Source: SURF-28 sp034521465 (GTDB taxonomy: Bacteria; Bacteroidota; Ignavibacteria; Ignavibacteriales; Melioribacteraceae). Taken from it: 64,000 nt of DNA. Shown here piece after piece: positions 9,359 to 19,443 of the stretch. The position numbers and the translations under genes are program-made. Below the pieces are notes generated by a model. The model was not told where the DNA came from. It saw nothing but the letters and a program-made list of their open reading frames with translations, and did no database searches. The stretch is from contig JAXHMN010000012.1 of assembly GCA_034521465.1 (NCBI GenBank), positions 1 through 64,000 on the forward strand, read 5' to 3'. Position 1 is the stretch's first letter. The number at the start of each line of letters is the position of its first letter.

Positions 9359-10916
9359 AAAGGAAAATCTTCTTCCAAATCCGGCTGCTCTAACTCTTCT
9401 TCTTTTGGTTTCTTCGCGGCTAAATGAACGGGATTGCTCTTTACATAGATCGCTTTATATGGAATTGTGGGGCAAGCATATTCACAAGCTCCGCAGCCGA
9501 CACAAATTTCTTCGTCAATTTTTGGTGCATTTTTATTTACTTCCGGATCGAGCACCATTCGCACTGCTTTAGTCGGACAATGTTCTGCACATGCACCGCA
9601 ATCAGTTTTTTGTGTGTAAACTATACAGTTATCTTTAATAAACTTTGCAACTCCAAGCTGAATTAATTTTTTCGGTTCTTCTTTTACGGGAAGTATTGCT
9701 CCGCTTGGACAAACATCTCCGCAAATCACACAATCATAATTGCAGAATCCTTTTATGTAATCCATCCGAGGCTGCATTATTCCGAGTAAACCGTATTCTA
9801 AAAATGCCGGTTGAATTACATGAGTAGGACAAGCGGCAACACAGAAATGACAAGCAGTACATTTATCGGTAAAGTTATCAATGGAAATTGACCCCGGCGG
9901 GGAAACCGCATGTTCTCGAATAACGGGTATATCGTTTTCTTTATAGACTTCAATTTTATCCTGTGCTTTTAATAATGTGTTTGCACCGATTAAGTAAACT
10001 GCAGATTTAACAAAGAAATCTCTCTTTTCAATATCAATAACAGGCTCAACTTCTTTTTTCTTTTTAGAATATCTGAAGTTGTAATCAATTCCCGCCGTAG
10101 GACAAACAGTGAAACAATTGTAACAACTGATGCATCTTTCAAAGTCTATGAATTTATTTTCAGTATCAATACAATTTGCTTTGCAGACCTTTTCACAAAC
10201 ACCGCATCCTTTACAATTAGGTTCATCGATTGCTATTTGAAAAATGGAATATCTTGAGAGAAATCCCAAAAAAGTTCCGACCGGACAAACAGTATTGCAG
10301 TAGAGCCGACCATATTTATAACTCATCCAAGCAACAAGAATAAAAACACTAACACTGAATAAAAGTGAAAACAAACTTATACCTCTGAACTCTACCGGGT
10401 AAATAGAATAGATATTAAAGTTCTCTAAAGTAATTGCAATTGTGTTGTTGATGCCGACAGCTATCGGCTGAAAAATATTTGAAAGTATTCTTCCGAAGTT
10501 GCTGTATGGGTCGAGTAAGTTTAATGTGATAACGGAACCGCTCAGAAAAACAATTATTGTAATTGCTAATATGATATAACGGGTTTTTGTAAATGGTTTT
10601 TTGTAGTCGAATTTCTTTTTGTCAAATCTTTGTGAAAAATAGTTTACTATATCCTGCATCACTCCAAGCGGGCAAACGGAGGAACAGTAAACTCTTCCGA
10701 AGAGAAGTGTAATAAGTAAAATAAAAATAAAGCCTGCTGCAGCTAAAGTCCCTAGAGATAAAAACTTAAGGAGGGAAGGAATAAATTGAAGATATAACGG
10801 ATAACTTGAATAATCTTCCGGTAAAGAAAAAGATAAATCAAGAAAAGAATTGTTATAGATAAAAAGAAAGCAAGAGAAATAACTACCCTTGCTCTCTTTA
10901 GAAAATCATAGTTCAT
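9355..10916 (-). CDS. membrane polyferredoxin (NapH/CcoG-like) with several 4Fe-4S clusters, one frameshift
   Basis: Electron-transfer membrane protein. Two CxxxCP motifs after membrane helices (GRVYCSSVCPLG and GRLYCNTVCPVG) mark a NapH-like duplicated membrane part. Six Cys-rich groups follow, among them CKGCGVCEKVC, CISCYNCFTVCP, CTACHFCVAACP, CGACAEHCP and CVGCGACEYACP, so several iron-sulfur clusters are expected. The frame is broken near 10845; the N-terminal 25 residues (MNYDFLKRARVVISLAFFLS) are in another frame, and adding one base gives 520 residues. It starts 6 bases after the DUF362 gene, so the two are an operon; its role is probably to pass electrons between the membrane and a periplasmic or cytosolic partner. 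Confidence 0.85.
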
Positions 10917-10922
10917 ATATAT

Positions 10923-11847
10923 TTAAAGAGAAATACGGTCTATTTTTAATTTTGTTAAGTCCATCGTGCCTACGCCCATTTGATCGGCGTAAGTTATATA
11001 ATCCACTTCATTTGGCTCAACACCAAATAATTTAGCGGCTGCGGCATCTACGGCAACCATGTCGGTTGATATAATTTGTGATTTCATTGTAACAACATCG
11101 CTAACCGATACGCCGCGGGGACCGTTGCGTTTCATTACCCAGTAAGCATCAACTACATGTTGAATCTGGTTGCTTTAAAGTAGCATAGTCGGCAATGCAT
11201 TGATGCAGATCGTTGCGATGCCAGTAACCTCTATCCCAAACAACGCCCATCAAGTTTTTCATTGCAACAGTTAGCTTGGCTCCGCCGTGATTTTTCAAAA
11301 TCGGAACATTTATGAAAACATCCGAATCAAGGATTAATTCATGAACTTTAGCTTCGGTTAATCTTTTGCCTTCCGGAATATCGATTTGCTGATAGTAGCT
11401 TTCACGCGCACCTGAAACAACTTTTGCTCCGGCATCTTTAGCCGCAGGTTCAATGCCGCTATTGGAATAACATTTAGTCCAAGTGTCGCAAGTGTTATCA
11501 AATACATAAACATCTTTAGCGCCTGCATTAAAACACTCTTTTACAATTTCACCAACAAGTTTTGGATTAGTATTGCCTGCTCTCTCGGGAGGAACGTCCC
11601 AACCGATATTTGGTTTTACCACCACGGTTTGATTCGGTTTAACAAATCTCTTCATTCCGCCCAAAGAATTAATTGCTCTTTTGAACATTACATCCGGTTC
11701 ACCGCCTTTGATTGCCACAAGATCATAAATTTCTTCAGGGGATGTTTTTGTATTTGCAAATAGGTTAAAATTGCTTCCGAATTTTAAGTATGCTGCTGTG
11801 CCTAATCCGGCAGTTGCAGACTTAATAAAAAATTCTCTACGTTTCAT
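10923..11847 (-). CDS. DUF362 iron-sulfur-associated protein with Tat-type signal, one frameshift
   Basis: The N-terminus MKRREFFIKSATAGLGTAAY is a twin-arginine signal, so the folded protein is probably exported. The body has the DUF362 motifs VVVKPNIGWD, NVPILKNHGGAKLTVAMKNLMGVVWDRGYWH and, after the break, VVDAYWVMKRNGPRGV. The frame shifts near 11140 where one extra base separates the two parts; repaired length is 307 residues. The polyferredoxin follows after 6 bases. DUF362 proteins are often linked to ferredoxin domains; the reaction is unknown. Confidence 0.85.
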
Positions 11848-11947
11848 AAAAGACTCCGTGTCCTGTAAAAGATGTTTACATCCTATTTATTTTGATAAAA
11901 GATATGAATATATTTACTCCACTTCAAGAAAATAAAATGGTAATAAT

Positions 11948-12449
11948 ATGGAAGCGATTTTAAGTAAAGCAAGAACGAAAGAATTTGTTAAGACCTGCAT
12001 TATTTGACATCTTCGCATTAGGTGTAATTTACCTTGTACCGGTTTTCTCACATTTATTTGCAATCCCGATCTATTATGCAGAACCGATGCGCTTGATGTT
12101 GGTTTTCTTGATAATGTTCACTTCAAAAAGGAATGCGCTTGTTATTGCAGCAACTATGCCGATCTTTTCAATGTTAGTCTCCGGGCATCCTGTTTTTTAT
12201 AAAGCTTTGATCATGTCTGGTGAACTTCTGCTTAATGTGGTAATTTATTTTTATTTCGTTGAAAAAATTAAAAACAAGTTTGCATCGATGGCGTTGGGAA
12301 TTGTATTATCAAAAGCAGCTTATTATGGATTGAAAATTTTGTTGATAAATTTAGCGCTGATTAGCGGTGCGGTAGTTGCGACTCCGATAATTTTTCAACT
12401 CGGTGTTGTTTTTATTTATAGTTCCATATTAATGTTGAAAAAAGATTAA
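11948..12449 (+). CDS. small integral membrane protein resembling ECF transporter S components, one frameshift
   Basis: Repaired length is 166 residues. The N-terminus MEAILSKARTKE joins the main frame (LLRPALFDIFALGVIYLVPVFSH) after removal of one T near 11975. About five or six hydrophobic helices follow, the last part ending SSILMLKKD. The pattern of short helices and size resembles substrate-binding S components of energy-coupling-factor transporters, but no substrate motif was recognised. It is divergent from the DUF362/polyferredoxin pair, with about 100 bases between. Function uncertain. Confidence 0.55.
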
Positions 12450-12470
12450 TAAAAATTAAAAATTATTTTA

Positions 12471-12502
12471 AAAGCCCAACTTTTTCAAAAAGTTGGGCTT
12501 TT
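12471..12502. terminator. bidirectional Rho-independent terminator
   Basis: A near-perfect 15-bp stem, AAAGCCCAACTTTTT with AAAAAGTTGGGCTTT, around a single base. It lies between two convergent genes, and the A- and T-runs on either side let it serve both strands. Confidence 0.85.
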
Positions 12503-12505
12503 ACA

Positions 12506-12859
12506 TTAATGGTCATGCTTATCAAAATCCTGATGCAGATCTTTTATAGATTCAAAATACTTGCCCCAAGTTCGAAGTAAATCATAAGAATAAATTCCAT
12601 AATCGTAACCATCTTTCCATTTAATACTTATTCCGTAATTGCCAACGGTTTCGATGTTTGCTATTTCATACTTGCCCGGTTTATCGGGACCCTTTGGAGG
12701 TGGATCGTACTTTCGCCAAAGAATTGTTTCTCCTTTATTCTCAGCATCGGGGGATTCATCGCGTAAATATGTGAGGGGATAACGATAAACTTCACCATCA
12801 TCCCACTCAATTAAAAGTGTTTCCGTGTTTGCTAATTTTATTTTTACTGGCTGTGCCAT
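12506..12859 (-). CDS. DUF971 domain protein
   Basis: 117 residues with the DUF971 (gamma-butyrobetaine hydroxylase N-terminal-like) pattern: a central TLLIEWDDGEVYRYPLTYLRD and a C-terminal IKWKDGYDYGIYSYDLLRTW. In other proteins this domain binds zinc or assists iron-sulfur and cofactor proteins; the role here is unknown. I start at the ATG at 12859 (MAQPVKIKL) because a longer frame to 12916 runs through the terminator hairpin of the upstream gene. Confidence 0.85.
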   Translation of the reverse strand: MAQPVKIKLANTETLLIEWDDGEVYRYPLTYLRDESPDAENKGETILWRKYDPPPKGPDKPGKYEIANIETVGNYGISIKWKDGYDYGIYSYDLLRTWGKYFESIKDLHQDFDKHDH

Positions 12860-12880
12860 TCTAAAAAAATTATTAGTTAG

Positions 12881-12912
12881 AAAAAAATTCTCCCCCTTAC
12901 CAAAGGGGGAGA
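12881..12912 (-). terminator. terminator after the SPFH gene
   Basis: A perfect 10-bp stem (TCTCCCCCTT with AAGGGGGAGA, four-base loop) at 12889-12912; read on the minus strand it is followed by AATTTTTTT. It closes the nucleoside phosphorylase-SPFH unit. The hairpin with its flank (ACCAAGAGGGG) also looks like a family of interspersed intergenic palindromes, which a genome-wide search would show. Confidence 0.75.
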
Positions 12913-12923
12913 CCAAGAGGGGT

Positions 12924-13796
12924 TTAGTTGTTCCCGCCTAAAATTATAGGCAATCCGTCTTTGCCCGAACCGATAACAATAACTTTTGTGTTTTCTGAAT
13001 TCGCAAGTTTCTCGGTTGCCTCAATTCCTTTCCATCTAAGCAGCTGTTCGTTAATACCTTCCGAGACTATGTTTTGGAAATCGGAAATACCTTTCGCTTC
13101 AATTCGTTTTCTTTCGGCCTCCTGTTCTTCGCGTTCAAGAACGAACTGCATTCTTTCGCTTTCTTGTTCGGCCTGCAGTTTCTCTTCAATTGATTGAGTC
13201 AACCTACCAGGCAGTTTAATTTCACGAAGCGCCGCAGCTTCAACATTAATACCTCTCGGTCCAACCAGCTTTTCGAGCTCACCCATAATTTCGTTGGCAA
13301 GCGCTTCTCTAGAAGCAGTATACAAAGCTTTTGCCTGATATTTTGCAGTTACACCTCGGACGACAGAGCGAAATTGGGGAATCAAAATTATATCTGCATA
13401 ATTTGGTCCGACGGTTTTATAAATCTGGTTTGCTTGATCGGGATTCAACCTATGGAGCAAACTTATTTCCAGCCCTACACTTAAACCTTCCTCTGACGGT
13501 ACTTCCATTACTTCTTTTAACTCCTGGGTTTTGATACTAAACTTCACAACTTTTGCCATTGGATTTACAACATTTACGCCGGCTTTTAGTGTATGGTCAC
13601 TTACCATTCCCAAGAAATCGATCACCCCGACAGTACCGGCAGGTACTACCGTGAACAATTGTAAAACAAGTACAACTCCGGCTACTCCCATTCCGCCAAG
13701 CGCCATTGTTGATTCTTGTTTCCTGCCTAACTTTTTCAATCTTCTGAATACGAAAAATGCCGCGATACCTGCTATTAGTGCAACTATGAAAAGCAT
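12924..13796 (-). CDS. SPFH/Band 7 (prohibitin-like) membrane protein
   Basis: 290 residues. The N-terminus has two short hydrophobic segments (about 1-17 and 32-52), then the Band 7 domain (VVPAGTVGVIDFLGMVSDHTLKAGVNVVNP to PGRLTQSIEEKLQAE), then a charged helical coiled coil rich in Glu and Arg (about 205-240). The C-terminus ends KVIVIGSGKDGLPIILGGNN, close to prohibitin-like proteins. Such proteins form large ring or cage complexes on the inner membrane and often hold proteases. It follows the nucleoside phosphorylase gene by 32 bases. Confidence 0.9.
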   Translation of the reverse strand: MLFIVALIAGIAAFFVFRRLKKLGRKQESTMALGGMGVAGVVLVLQLFTVVPAGTVGVIDFLGMVSDHTLKAGVNVVNPMAKVVKFSIKTQELKEVMEVPSEEGLSVGLEISLLHRLNPDQANQIYKTVGPNYADIILIPQFRSVVRGVTAKYQAKALYTASREALANEIMGELEKLVGPRGINVEAAALREIKLPGRLTQSIEEKLQAEQESERMQFVLEREEQEAERKRIEAKGISDFQNIVSEGINEQLLRWKGIEATEKLANSENTKVIVIGSGKDGLPIILGGNN

Positions 13797-13828
13797 ACTG
13801 CCTCCTTTATATTATTGTTATAAAAAAA

Positions 13829-15134
13829 TTATTGCAATACTTCTTTTATTAATTTCATTGGTTCAATTTCTTTTGTGCTAATTTGAATTGAGTTCTTTAT
13901 TAACTCGGAAACAGAATCAACCTTCTCTTTTCTGTTGGTAAATAACTCGGCAATTTTATTGCCTTTAATTATTTTGTCTCCGATCTTCGGATAGAAAATA
14001 ATTCCTGCACTCGGATCAATATTATCATTTAACGTTTTTCTGCCGGCGCCAAGTTCAAAAGCAGCCATGCCTATTTCGTAAGTATTAACTGTTTCTAAGT
14101 ATCCGTCTTTTTCAGCATAGATTATTTCGGAGTATTCACATTTCGGGTAATCTTCCGGTTTGTGAAGATATTTAGAATCACCGTTCTGTGCTTCAACTAT
14201 TTCAATAAACTTATCAAATGCTTTTCCGTTTTTAATTAGTTTATTAGAAATGTCAATACCTTCTTCAACGGATTCTGCCTTTCCACCGAGATAAATCATA
14301 GCTCCCGATAGAGTAACAGAAAGAGTTTTCAGATCGTCAACTTCTTTACCTTGAAGAACTTTAATTGATTCATAAACTTCCAGAAAGTTACCAATATAAT
14401 TGCCCAATGGTTGATTCATATCCGTAATAAATGCCATTACTTTCTTATCAAATGCTTTTGCTGTTGAGATCAAGTTTTCTGCAAGTTCTTTTGCATCCGA
14501 TTCCTTTCTGCATAAATGCGCCGGTTCCGGTTTTTACATCAAGCACAAGTCCGTCTATACCTTCGGCTAATTTTTTGCTCATAATCGAACCGGTTATTAA
14601 TGGAATTGACTCGACAGTTGCCGTTACATCGCGAAGTGCATAGAGAAGTTTATCCGCCGGTGCAATTTCTTTTGTTTGTCCAACTAAAACAGCACCCACT
14701 TCACTGATGACTTTTTTGTAATCGCTTAAACTTAGACTAGCATTAAAACCGGGAATCGATTCAAGTTTATCGAGCGTGCCGCCAGTATGTCCAAGCGCGC
14801 GACCGGAGATCATCGGAACGTTTACGCCGGCTGCTGCTGCAATCGGCGCAAGTATCAGAGATGTTTTATCGCCTACACCGCCGGTAGAATGTTTGTCAAT
14901 TTTTGTTCCCGCAATCTCGCTAAGATCAACAACAATACCGCTGTGCAGCATTGCATCGGTTAAAGCGGCTGTTTCATCTTTGTTCATTCCGTTAAAATAT
15001 ACTGCCATTAAGAAAGCGGACATTTGATAATCCGGTATTTTCTCTTTTGTATAGGATTCTACTAAAAATTTAATTTCATCTGTGGTTAAAACTTCACCAT
15101 TTCGCTTTTTTCTTATTATTGATACGGTATTCAT
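13829..15134 (-). CDS. pyrimidine-nucleoside (thymidine) phosphorylase, one frameshift
   Basis: Salvage enzyme that phosphorolyses pyrimidine nucleosides to base and (deoxy)ribose 1-phosphate. The N-terminal part holds KIDKHSTGGVGDKTSL, the phosphate-binding signature, and SGRALGHTGGTLDKLESIPGF. The frame is broken near 14510 by one extra A after GTGAFM; the correct reading continues QKESDAKELAENLISTAKAF and runs through GNYIGNFLEVYESI to 13829. Repaired length is 434 residues, the family norm, and both halves are well conserved, so a sequence error is more likely than gene loss. Confidence 0.92.
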
Positions 15135-15241
15135 AGTTGTCCTATACGATTAAACAAGACTTCAATATATTGAATTTGAGACCCAATTTCGATATTATTA
15201 AAATTCTAAATCATCAGTTATTACTTAAAAGTGAGGCAGTT

Positions 15242-16492
15242 ATGTTTGATGAAAATTATAAGTTCACAGTTGTTGATCGATTTTTGAAGTACGTTAAATA
15301 TGATACACAATCTAAAGAAGATTCACCAACTTTCCCAAGCGACCCGAAACAGCTAGAATTATCCAAAGACCTAGTAAAAGAATTAAAAGAACTCGGTTTG
15401 GAAGATGCGCACATGGATGACAATGGTTATGTAATTGCTACTCTTCCTTCAAACACCGATAAAGATGTTGACACGATTAGCTTTATTGCTCACGTTGATA
15501 CTTCTCCGGCGGTCTCCGGGAAAAATGTGAATCCGCAAATCCACAAAAATTATCAAGGCGGTGATATCGTTGTTAACGAAGAAAAGAAAGTTGTGATTGA
15601 AGAAAAAAACAATCCTGAACTGAAGGATATGAAAGGATTTGATATCATTACAACCGATGGAACAACACTGCTTGGAGCGGACGATAAAGCAGGTGTAGCC
15701 GAAATTATGGATGCTGTAAATTATTTAGTAAATCATCCCGAAGTAAAACATGGCGAAATCAAAATTGTTTTTACACCCGATGAAGAAGTGGGAAGAGGTG
15801 CAGAAAAATTTGATGTAGAAAAAGTAGGTGCAAAATATGCTTACACTATTGACGGCTCAACGCTGGGTGAAGTTGAAACAGAAACCTTCAGCGCAGATGC
15901 AGTTGTAATTAAGATTAAAGGCATAAATGTTCATCCGGGCTATGCAAAAGGTAAAATGGTGAACTCGCTTAAAGTTGCTTCACACTTCATGGAAAGTTTA
16001 CCGAAAGATAAACTATCACCGGAAACCACCGATGGACGCGACGGTTATGTTCACTGCGTTGCCATGGAAGGAAACGAAGAATTAACAACAATGAAATTTA
16101 TTATCCGTGATTTTATCACCGCAAAGCTTAAAGAATATGAAGAAATGTTAGAGGATTTAGTTAAGAAAGCTGTGGCGCATTTTCCCGGAGCAGATTACGA
16201 GTTTGAAGTAATTGAGCAGTATAGAAATATGAAAGAAATCTTGGATAAACATCCGCAAGTTGAAGAAAACGCACTTGAGGCATTAAAAATATTGGACATT
16301 AAACCAATCCAATCAGCAATACGCGGCGGAACCGACGGTTCTCGATTGAGTTACATGGGACTCCCAACACCGAACTTATTTGCGGGCGGACATAACTTCC
16401 ATGCTATCACCGAGTATGTTGCAATTCAAGATATGGAGATGGCTGTTAAGATGATTGCAACTATTGCTGAAGTTTGGGAAGAGAAAGCATAG
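15242..16492 (+). CDS. pepT: peptidase T (tripeptide aminopeptidase)
   Basis: Zinc exopeptidase of the M20 family that removes N-terminal residues from tripeptides in the cytosol. Metal and catalytic motifs are in order: IAHVDTSPAVSG (about 78), LLGADDKAGVAEI (about 140), FTPDEEVGRGA (about 175), YTIDGSTLGE, and GGHNFHAITEY near the C-terminus. The start at the ATG 15242 has a GTGAGG-type ribosome site and gives 416 residues; the frame is open further upstream but without family similarity. It is divergent from the nucleoside phosphorylase gene. Confidence 0.94.
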   Translation: MFDENYKFTVVDRFLKYVKYDTQSKEDSPTFPSDPKQLELSKDLVKELKELGLEDAHMDDNGYVIATLPSNTDKDVDTISFIAHVDTSPAVSGKNVNPQIHKNYQGGDIVVNEEKKVVIEEKNNPELKDMKGFDIITTDGTTLLGADDKAGVAEIMDAVNYLVNHPEVKHGEIKIVFTPDEEVGRGAEKFDVEKVGAKYAYTIDGSTLGEVETETFSADAVVIKIKGINVHPGYAKGKMVNSLKVASHFMESLPKDKLSPETTDGRDGYVHCVAMEGNEELTTMKFIIRDFITAKLKEYEEMLEDLVKKAVAHFPGADYEFEVIEQYRNMKEILDKHPQVEENALEALKILDIKPIQSAIRGGTDGSRLSYMGLPTPNLFAGGHNFHAITEYVAIQDMEMAVKMIATIAEVWEEKA

Positions 16493-16511
16493 AAACAAAT
16501 AAATTAGAGAG

Positions 16512-16540
16512 AAGGCAGGCTCTTGAGAGTCTGCCTTTTT
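16512..16540 (+). terminator. Rho-independent terminator after pepT
   Basis: AAGGCAGGCTC pairs with GAGTCTGCCTT (one G-T pair, TTGA-centred loop), followed by T residues. The next start codon lies only a few bases further on. Confidence 0.85.
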
Positions 16541-16545
16541 AATAT

Positions 16546-17397
16546 ATGGCTAAAAAACTTCACAGAGCAACGACATATTCTATTCTAGTAAATTTACTTC
16601 TCTTTGTTCTAAAAGCAGTTGTCGGTATAATTTCAAACTCGATTGCTGTAATCTCGGAAGCCGTAAATTCTTTGACAGACATCCTCTCTGCCGCTGCAAT
16701 TAAATATGCCGTAAAAGTATCAGCAAAAAAACCGGACGATCAGCATCAATTCGGACATAATGCCGCTCAGCCGATTGCCGCGTTTATTGTTGCGGTCTTT
16801 GCTTTTGTTGTGGGTATTAAAATCGTTGAAGAATCGATTGGACGAATTATAGATCCAAAAGAAATAAGTATTCATTGGGCAATTTATTTTGTCTTAATTG
16901 CAACAATCATCATTAAGGTTTTATTAAGCAGGTATCAGAAAAACATTGGCAGAATATTTAACTCTCCTGCAATGAACGCAGCAGGAGTTGACAGTTTAAA
17001 CGATGTGCTTGCATCGGCAATTGCATTAGCGGGCGTTCTCTGTGTTGAATTAGGATTCAAATTTATTGATGGAGTTGCCGGTATATTGGTTGCTCTCTTC
17101 ATTTTTAAAACCGGTTACGAAGTTGCAAAAGAAAACATTGATTATTTAATGGGAAAATCTGCTGACGATAATTTAATTATAGATATCGCAAATCGAGCAA
17201 TGAAAATTGATGGGGTTGAGGGTTTTAATGATGTCCGCTCACATTACGTTGGTGATAAATTTCATATCGAAATTCATATAGAAGTAGATAAAGAAATTAG
17301 CACAAAAGAATCACACGACATCGGTAAAAAAGTAAAATATGCTATTGAGGAGTTGGATGAAATTCAGCAGGTTTTTGTTCACATCGATCCCGTCTAA
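16546..17397 (+). CDS. cation diffusion facilitator (CDF) metal exporter
   Basis: Inner-membrane metal/proton antiporter, probably for zinc, iron or cobalt. The 283-residue protein has six hydrophobic helices in the first 205 residues, the DDQHQFGHNAAQP loop typical for the family, metal-site Asp in EAVNSLTDI (helix 2) and in AAGVDSLNDVLASA (helix 5), and a C-terminal cytosolic domain with HIEIHIEVD. The start codon comes directly after the pepT terminator and has no clear ribosome site. Confidence 0.9.
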   Translation: MAKKLHRATTYSILVNLLLFVLKAVVGIISNSIAVISEAVNSLTDILSAAAIKYAVKVSAKKPDDQHQFGHNAAQPIAAFIVAVFAFVVGIKIVEESIGRIIDPKEISIHWAIYFVLIATIIIKVLLSRYQKNIGRIFNSPAMNAAGVDSLNDVLASAIALAGVLCVELGFKFIDGVAGILVALFIFKTGYEVAKENIDYLMGKSADDNLIIDIANRAMKIDGVEGFNDVRSHYVGDKFHIEIHIEVDKEISTKESHDIGKKVKYAIEELDEIQQVFVHIDPV

Positions 17398-17529
17398 AAT
17401 AGCTCCAAACTTTATTTAATATATTATTATCTATAGATATTTTTATAACTCAATAATACCTCTTGCAATATCACTAAGTTGGTTATAAATTCCGACTTAG
17501 AATAACATCAGATGAATGAAAGGGATGAA

Positions 17530-19221
17530 ATGGTACAAATTAATAAGCGTACGTTGTTAGAAGTATTAACAGCAGCATCGGAGCAGTTCGCAAATGAAAG
17601 CTTTGTTTCCTGGGTTGACGGTGAACCAATAACCTATTCACAATTTAAAGAAAAAGCAACTACTATAACAAAGTATCTAAAAGATAGAGGAGTAAAGAAG
17701 GGTGATAGAGTTGCAATACTTAGCGAAAATCAACCTAATTGGAGCATATCTTATTTTGCTATCGTCTCTATGGGGGCAGTGGCGGTTCCGATAATGACCG
17801 AATTTCATTCCTCTGAGGTACATCACATTTTACGACATTCTGAAAGTAAAGCGATATTCATTTCAACAAAGCTCTATAATAAAATAGAAGAATTTGAAAG
17901 TGATTATTTACAATCAAAAATATTAATTGATGATTTTTCCATTATACCGCCCGAGATAAAAACCGATTTCTTGAAAGAGATTGTTCACAGCGGCAAAAAA
18001 GAATTTGATAAGGTTAGGGATGCCGCGTTAAAGTTTGTAGGTGTTTCAACAGATGAAGTACTGGAAGAAGATACAGCCGCAATACTGTATACATCGGGCA
18101 CAACCGGGAATTCTAAAGGTGTAATTCTAACTCATAAAAATATTGTTTCGGATGCAATATCCACACTCGGTATTGTAACGCTTGATAAAGATGATAGAAT
18201 GCTTTCCATACTTCCGTTGTTTCATACAATGGAATCAACTCTCGGGATGGTTACTCCTATGCTTTGCGGAACAAAAGTATTTTATTTAGATAAACCACCG
18301 ACTGCCGCCGCCTTGCTTCCGGCAATGGCAAAAGTTAAACCGACTGTTATGATTGCGGTTCCCCTCGTTATCGAAAAGATTTTTAAACTGAGAATTCAAC
18401 CACAATTGACTTCAAAATTTGTTGTGAGAAATATGTATAAAGTGCCAACTGTACGGAAAAAATTACATAAGGTCGCTGTGAAAAAATTACTCCAAACATT
18501 TGGGAACGAACTTAGAATGTTTTGTCTTGGCGGCGCAGCCCTTTCGGCAGAAGTTGAGCGATTCTTAAAAGAAGGCGGATTTCCATATGCTGTTGGTTAT
18601 GGATTAACTGAAACATCACCGTTATTAACAGGAACAAATCCGCAGGGTGTCAGATTCCGTTCTGCCGGCAAGGTGATTCCGGAGGTTCAAATTGAAATTC
18701 GTGAGGAAGATCCGAACACCGGAGAAGGTGAAATTTATGCTAAAGGTCCGATGGTGATGCAAGGTTATTATAAAGATCCGGAAAAAACAAAAGAAGTATT
18801 AAGTGATGACGGTTGGTTCAAAACCGGTGACTTAGGTGTGATGGATAAAGAGGGTTATCTTTTTATTAAAGGCAGATCGAAAAATGTGATTATCGGTTCA
18901 AATGGAAAAAACATCTATCCCGAAATAATTGAATCGATAATTAACGAAAACCCATACGTCATGGAGGTCCTGGTTCATGATAGAGAAAACAAACTTATCG
19001 CCCGCGTATTTCTGAACAGCGAAGCAATAGATCAAGAGTTCGAGATCGAAAAGTTGAATGAAACAAAAACAAGAGAAATAATAGATAAAATCTTAGTCGA
19101 TATTTTACATGAAGTAAACAACCGGGTTTCATCGTTCTCAAAAATTCATAGAGTAATTGAACAAGCGGAACCGTTTGAAAAAACACCAACGCAAAAAATT
19201 AAGAGGTATTTATACGTTTAA
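17530..19221 (+). CDS. AMP-forming acyl-CoA synthetase (long-chain fatty acid-CoA ligase type)
   Basis: Adenylates a carboxylic acid and passes it to coenzyme A. Motifs in order: ILYTSGTTGNSKGVILTHKN (AMP-binding P-loop), VGYGLTETSPLLTG, GWFKTGDLGVMDKEGYLFIKGRSKNVI and the C-terminal lysine motif TPTQKIKRY. The length of 563 residues and the closeness to FadD15-like ligases point to fatty acids, but the substrate is not proven by sequence. I prefer the ATG at 17530, preceded by AAAGGGA, over the ATG at 17512. Confidence 0.88.
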   Translation: MVQINKRTLLEVLTAASEQFANESFVSWVDGEPITYSQFKEKATTITKYLKDRGVKKGDRVAILSENQPNWSISYFAIVSMGAVAVPIMTEFHSSEVHHILRHSESKAIFISTKLYNKIEEFESDYLQSKILIDDFSIIPPEIKTDFLKEIVHSGKKEFDKVRDAALKFVGVSTDEVLEEDTAAILYTSGTTGNSKGVILTHKNIVSDAISTLGIVTLDKDDRMLSILPLFHTMESTLGMVTPMLCGTKVFYLDKPPTAAALLPAMAKVKPTVMIAVPLVIEKIFKLRIQPQLTSKFVVRNMYKVPTVRKKLHKVAVKKLLQTFGNELRMFCLGGAALSAEVERFLKEGGFPYAVGYGLTETSPLLTGTNPQGVRFRSAGKVIPEVQIEIREEDPNTGEGEIYAKGPMVMQGYYKDPEKTKEVLSDDGWFKTGDLGVMDKEGYLFIKGRSKNVIIGSNGKNIYPEIIESIINENPYVMEVLVHDRENKLIARVFLNSEAIDQEFEIEKLNETKTREIIDKILVDILHEVNNRVSSFSKIHRVIEQAEPFEKTPTQKIKRYLYV

Positions 19222-19443
19222 TTAAGCGAGATAAGATTTTCATTCTTTGCTATATTTCATGCATAACATTTTAATTGCAGCACTATTGATTTGGTTTGAA
19301 GCTTAATACAGAGTTACCGAATTCTTATCTTGAATTAAAACCGCTTAATTAATAATTTTGAAATAGCATAAAAAACAAACCGGAGGTAATTGGTCTCTTT
19401 CTACCATTAAATTTATTTATTCTTTGTACTGTTGGGGACCAAT

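Noticed and set aside
12860..12916. N-terminal extension of the DUF971 frame
   Set aside because: It runs through the terminator hairpin of the gene upstream and has no family similarity; the ATG at 12859 is the better start.
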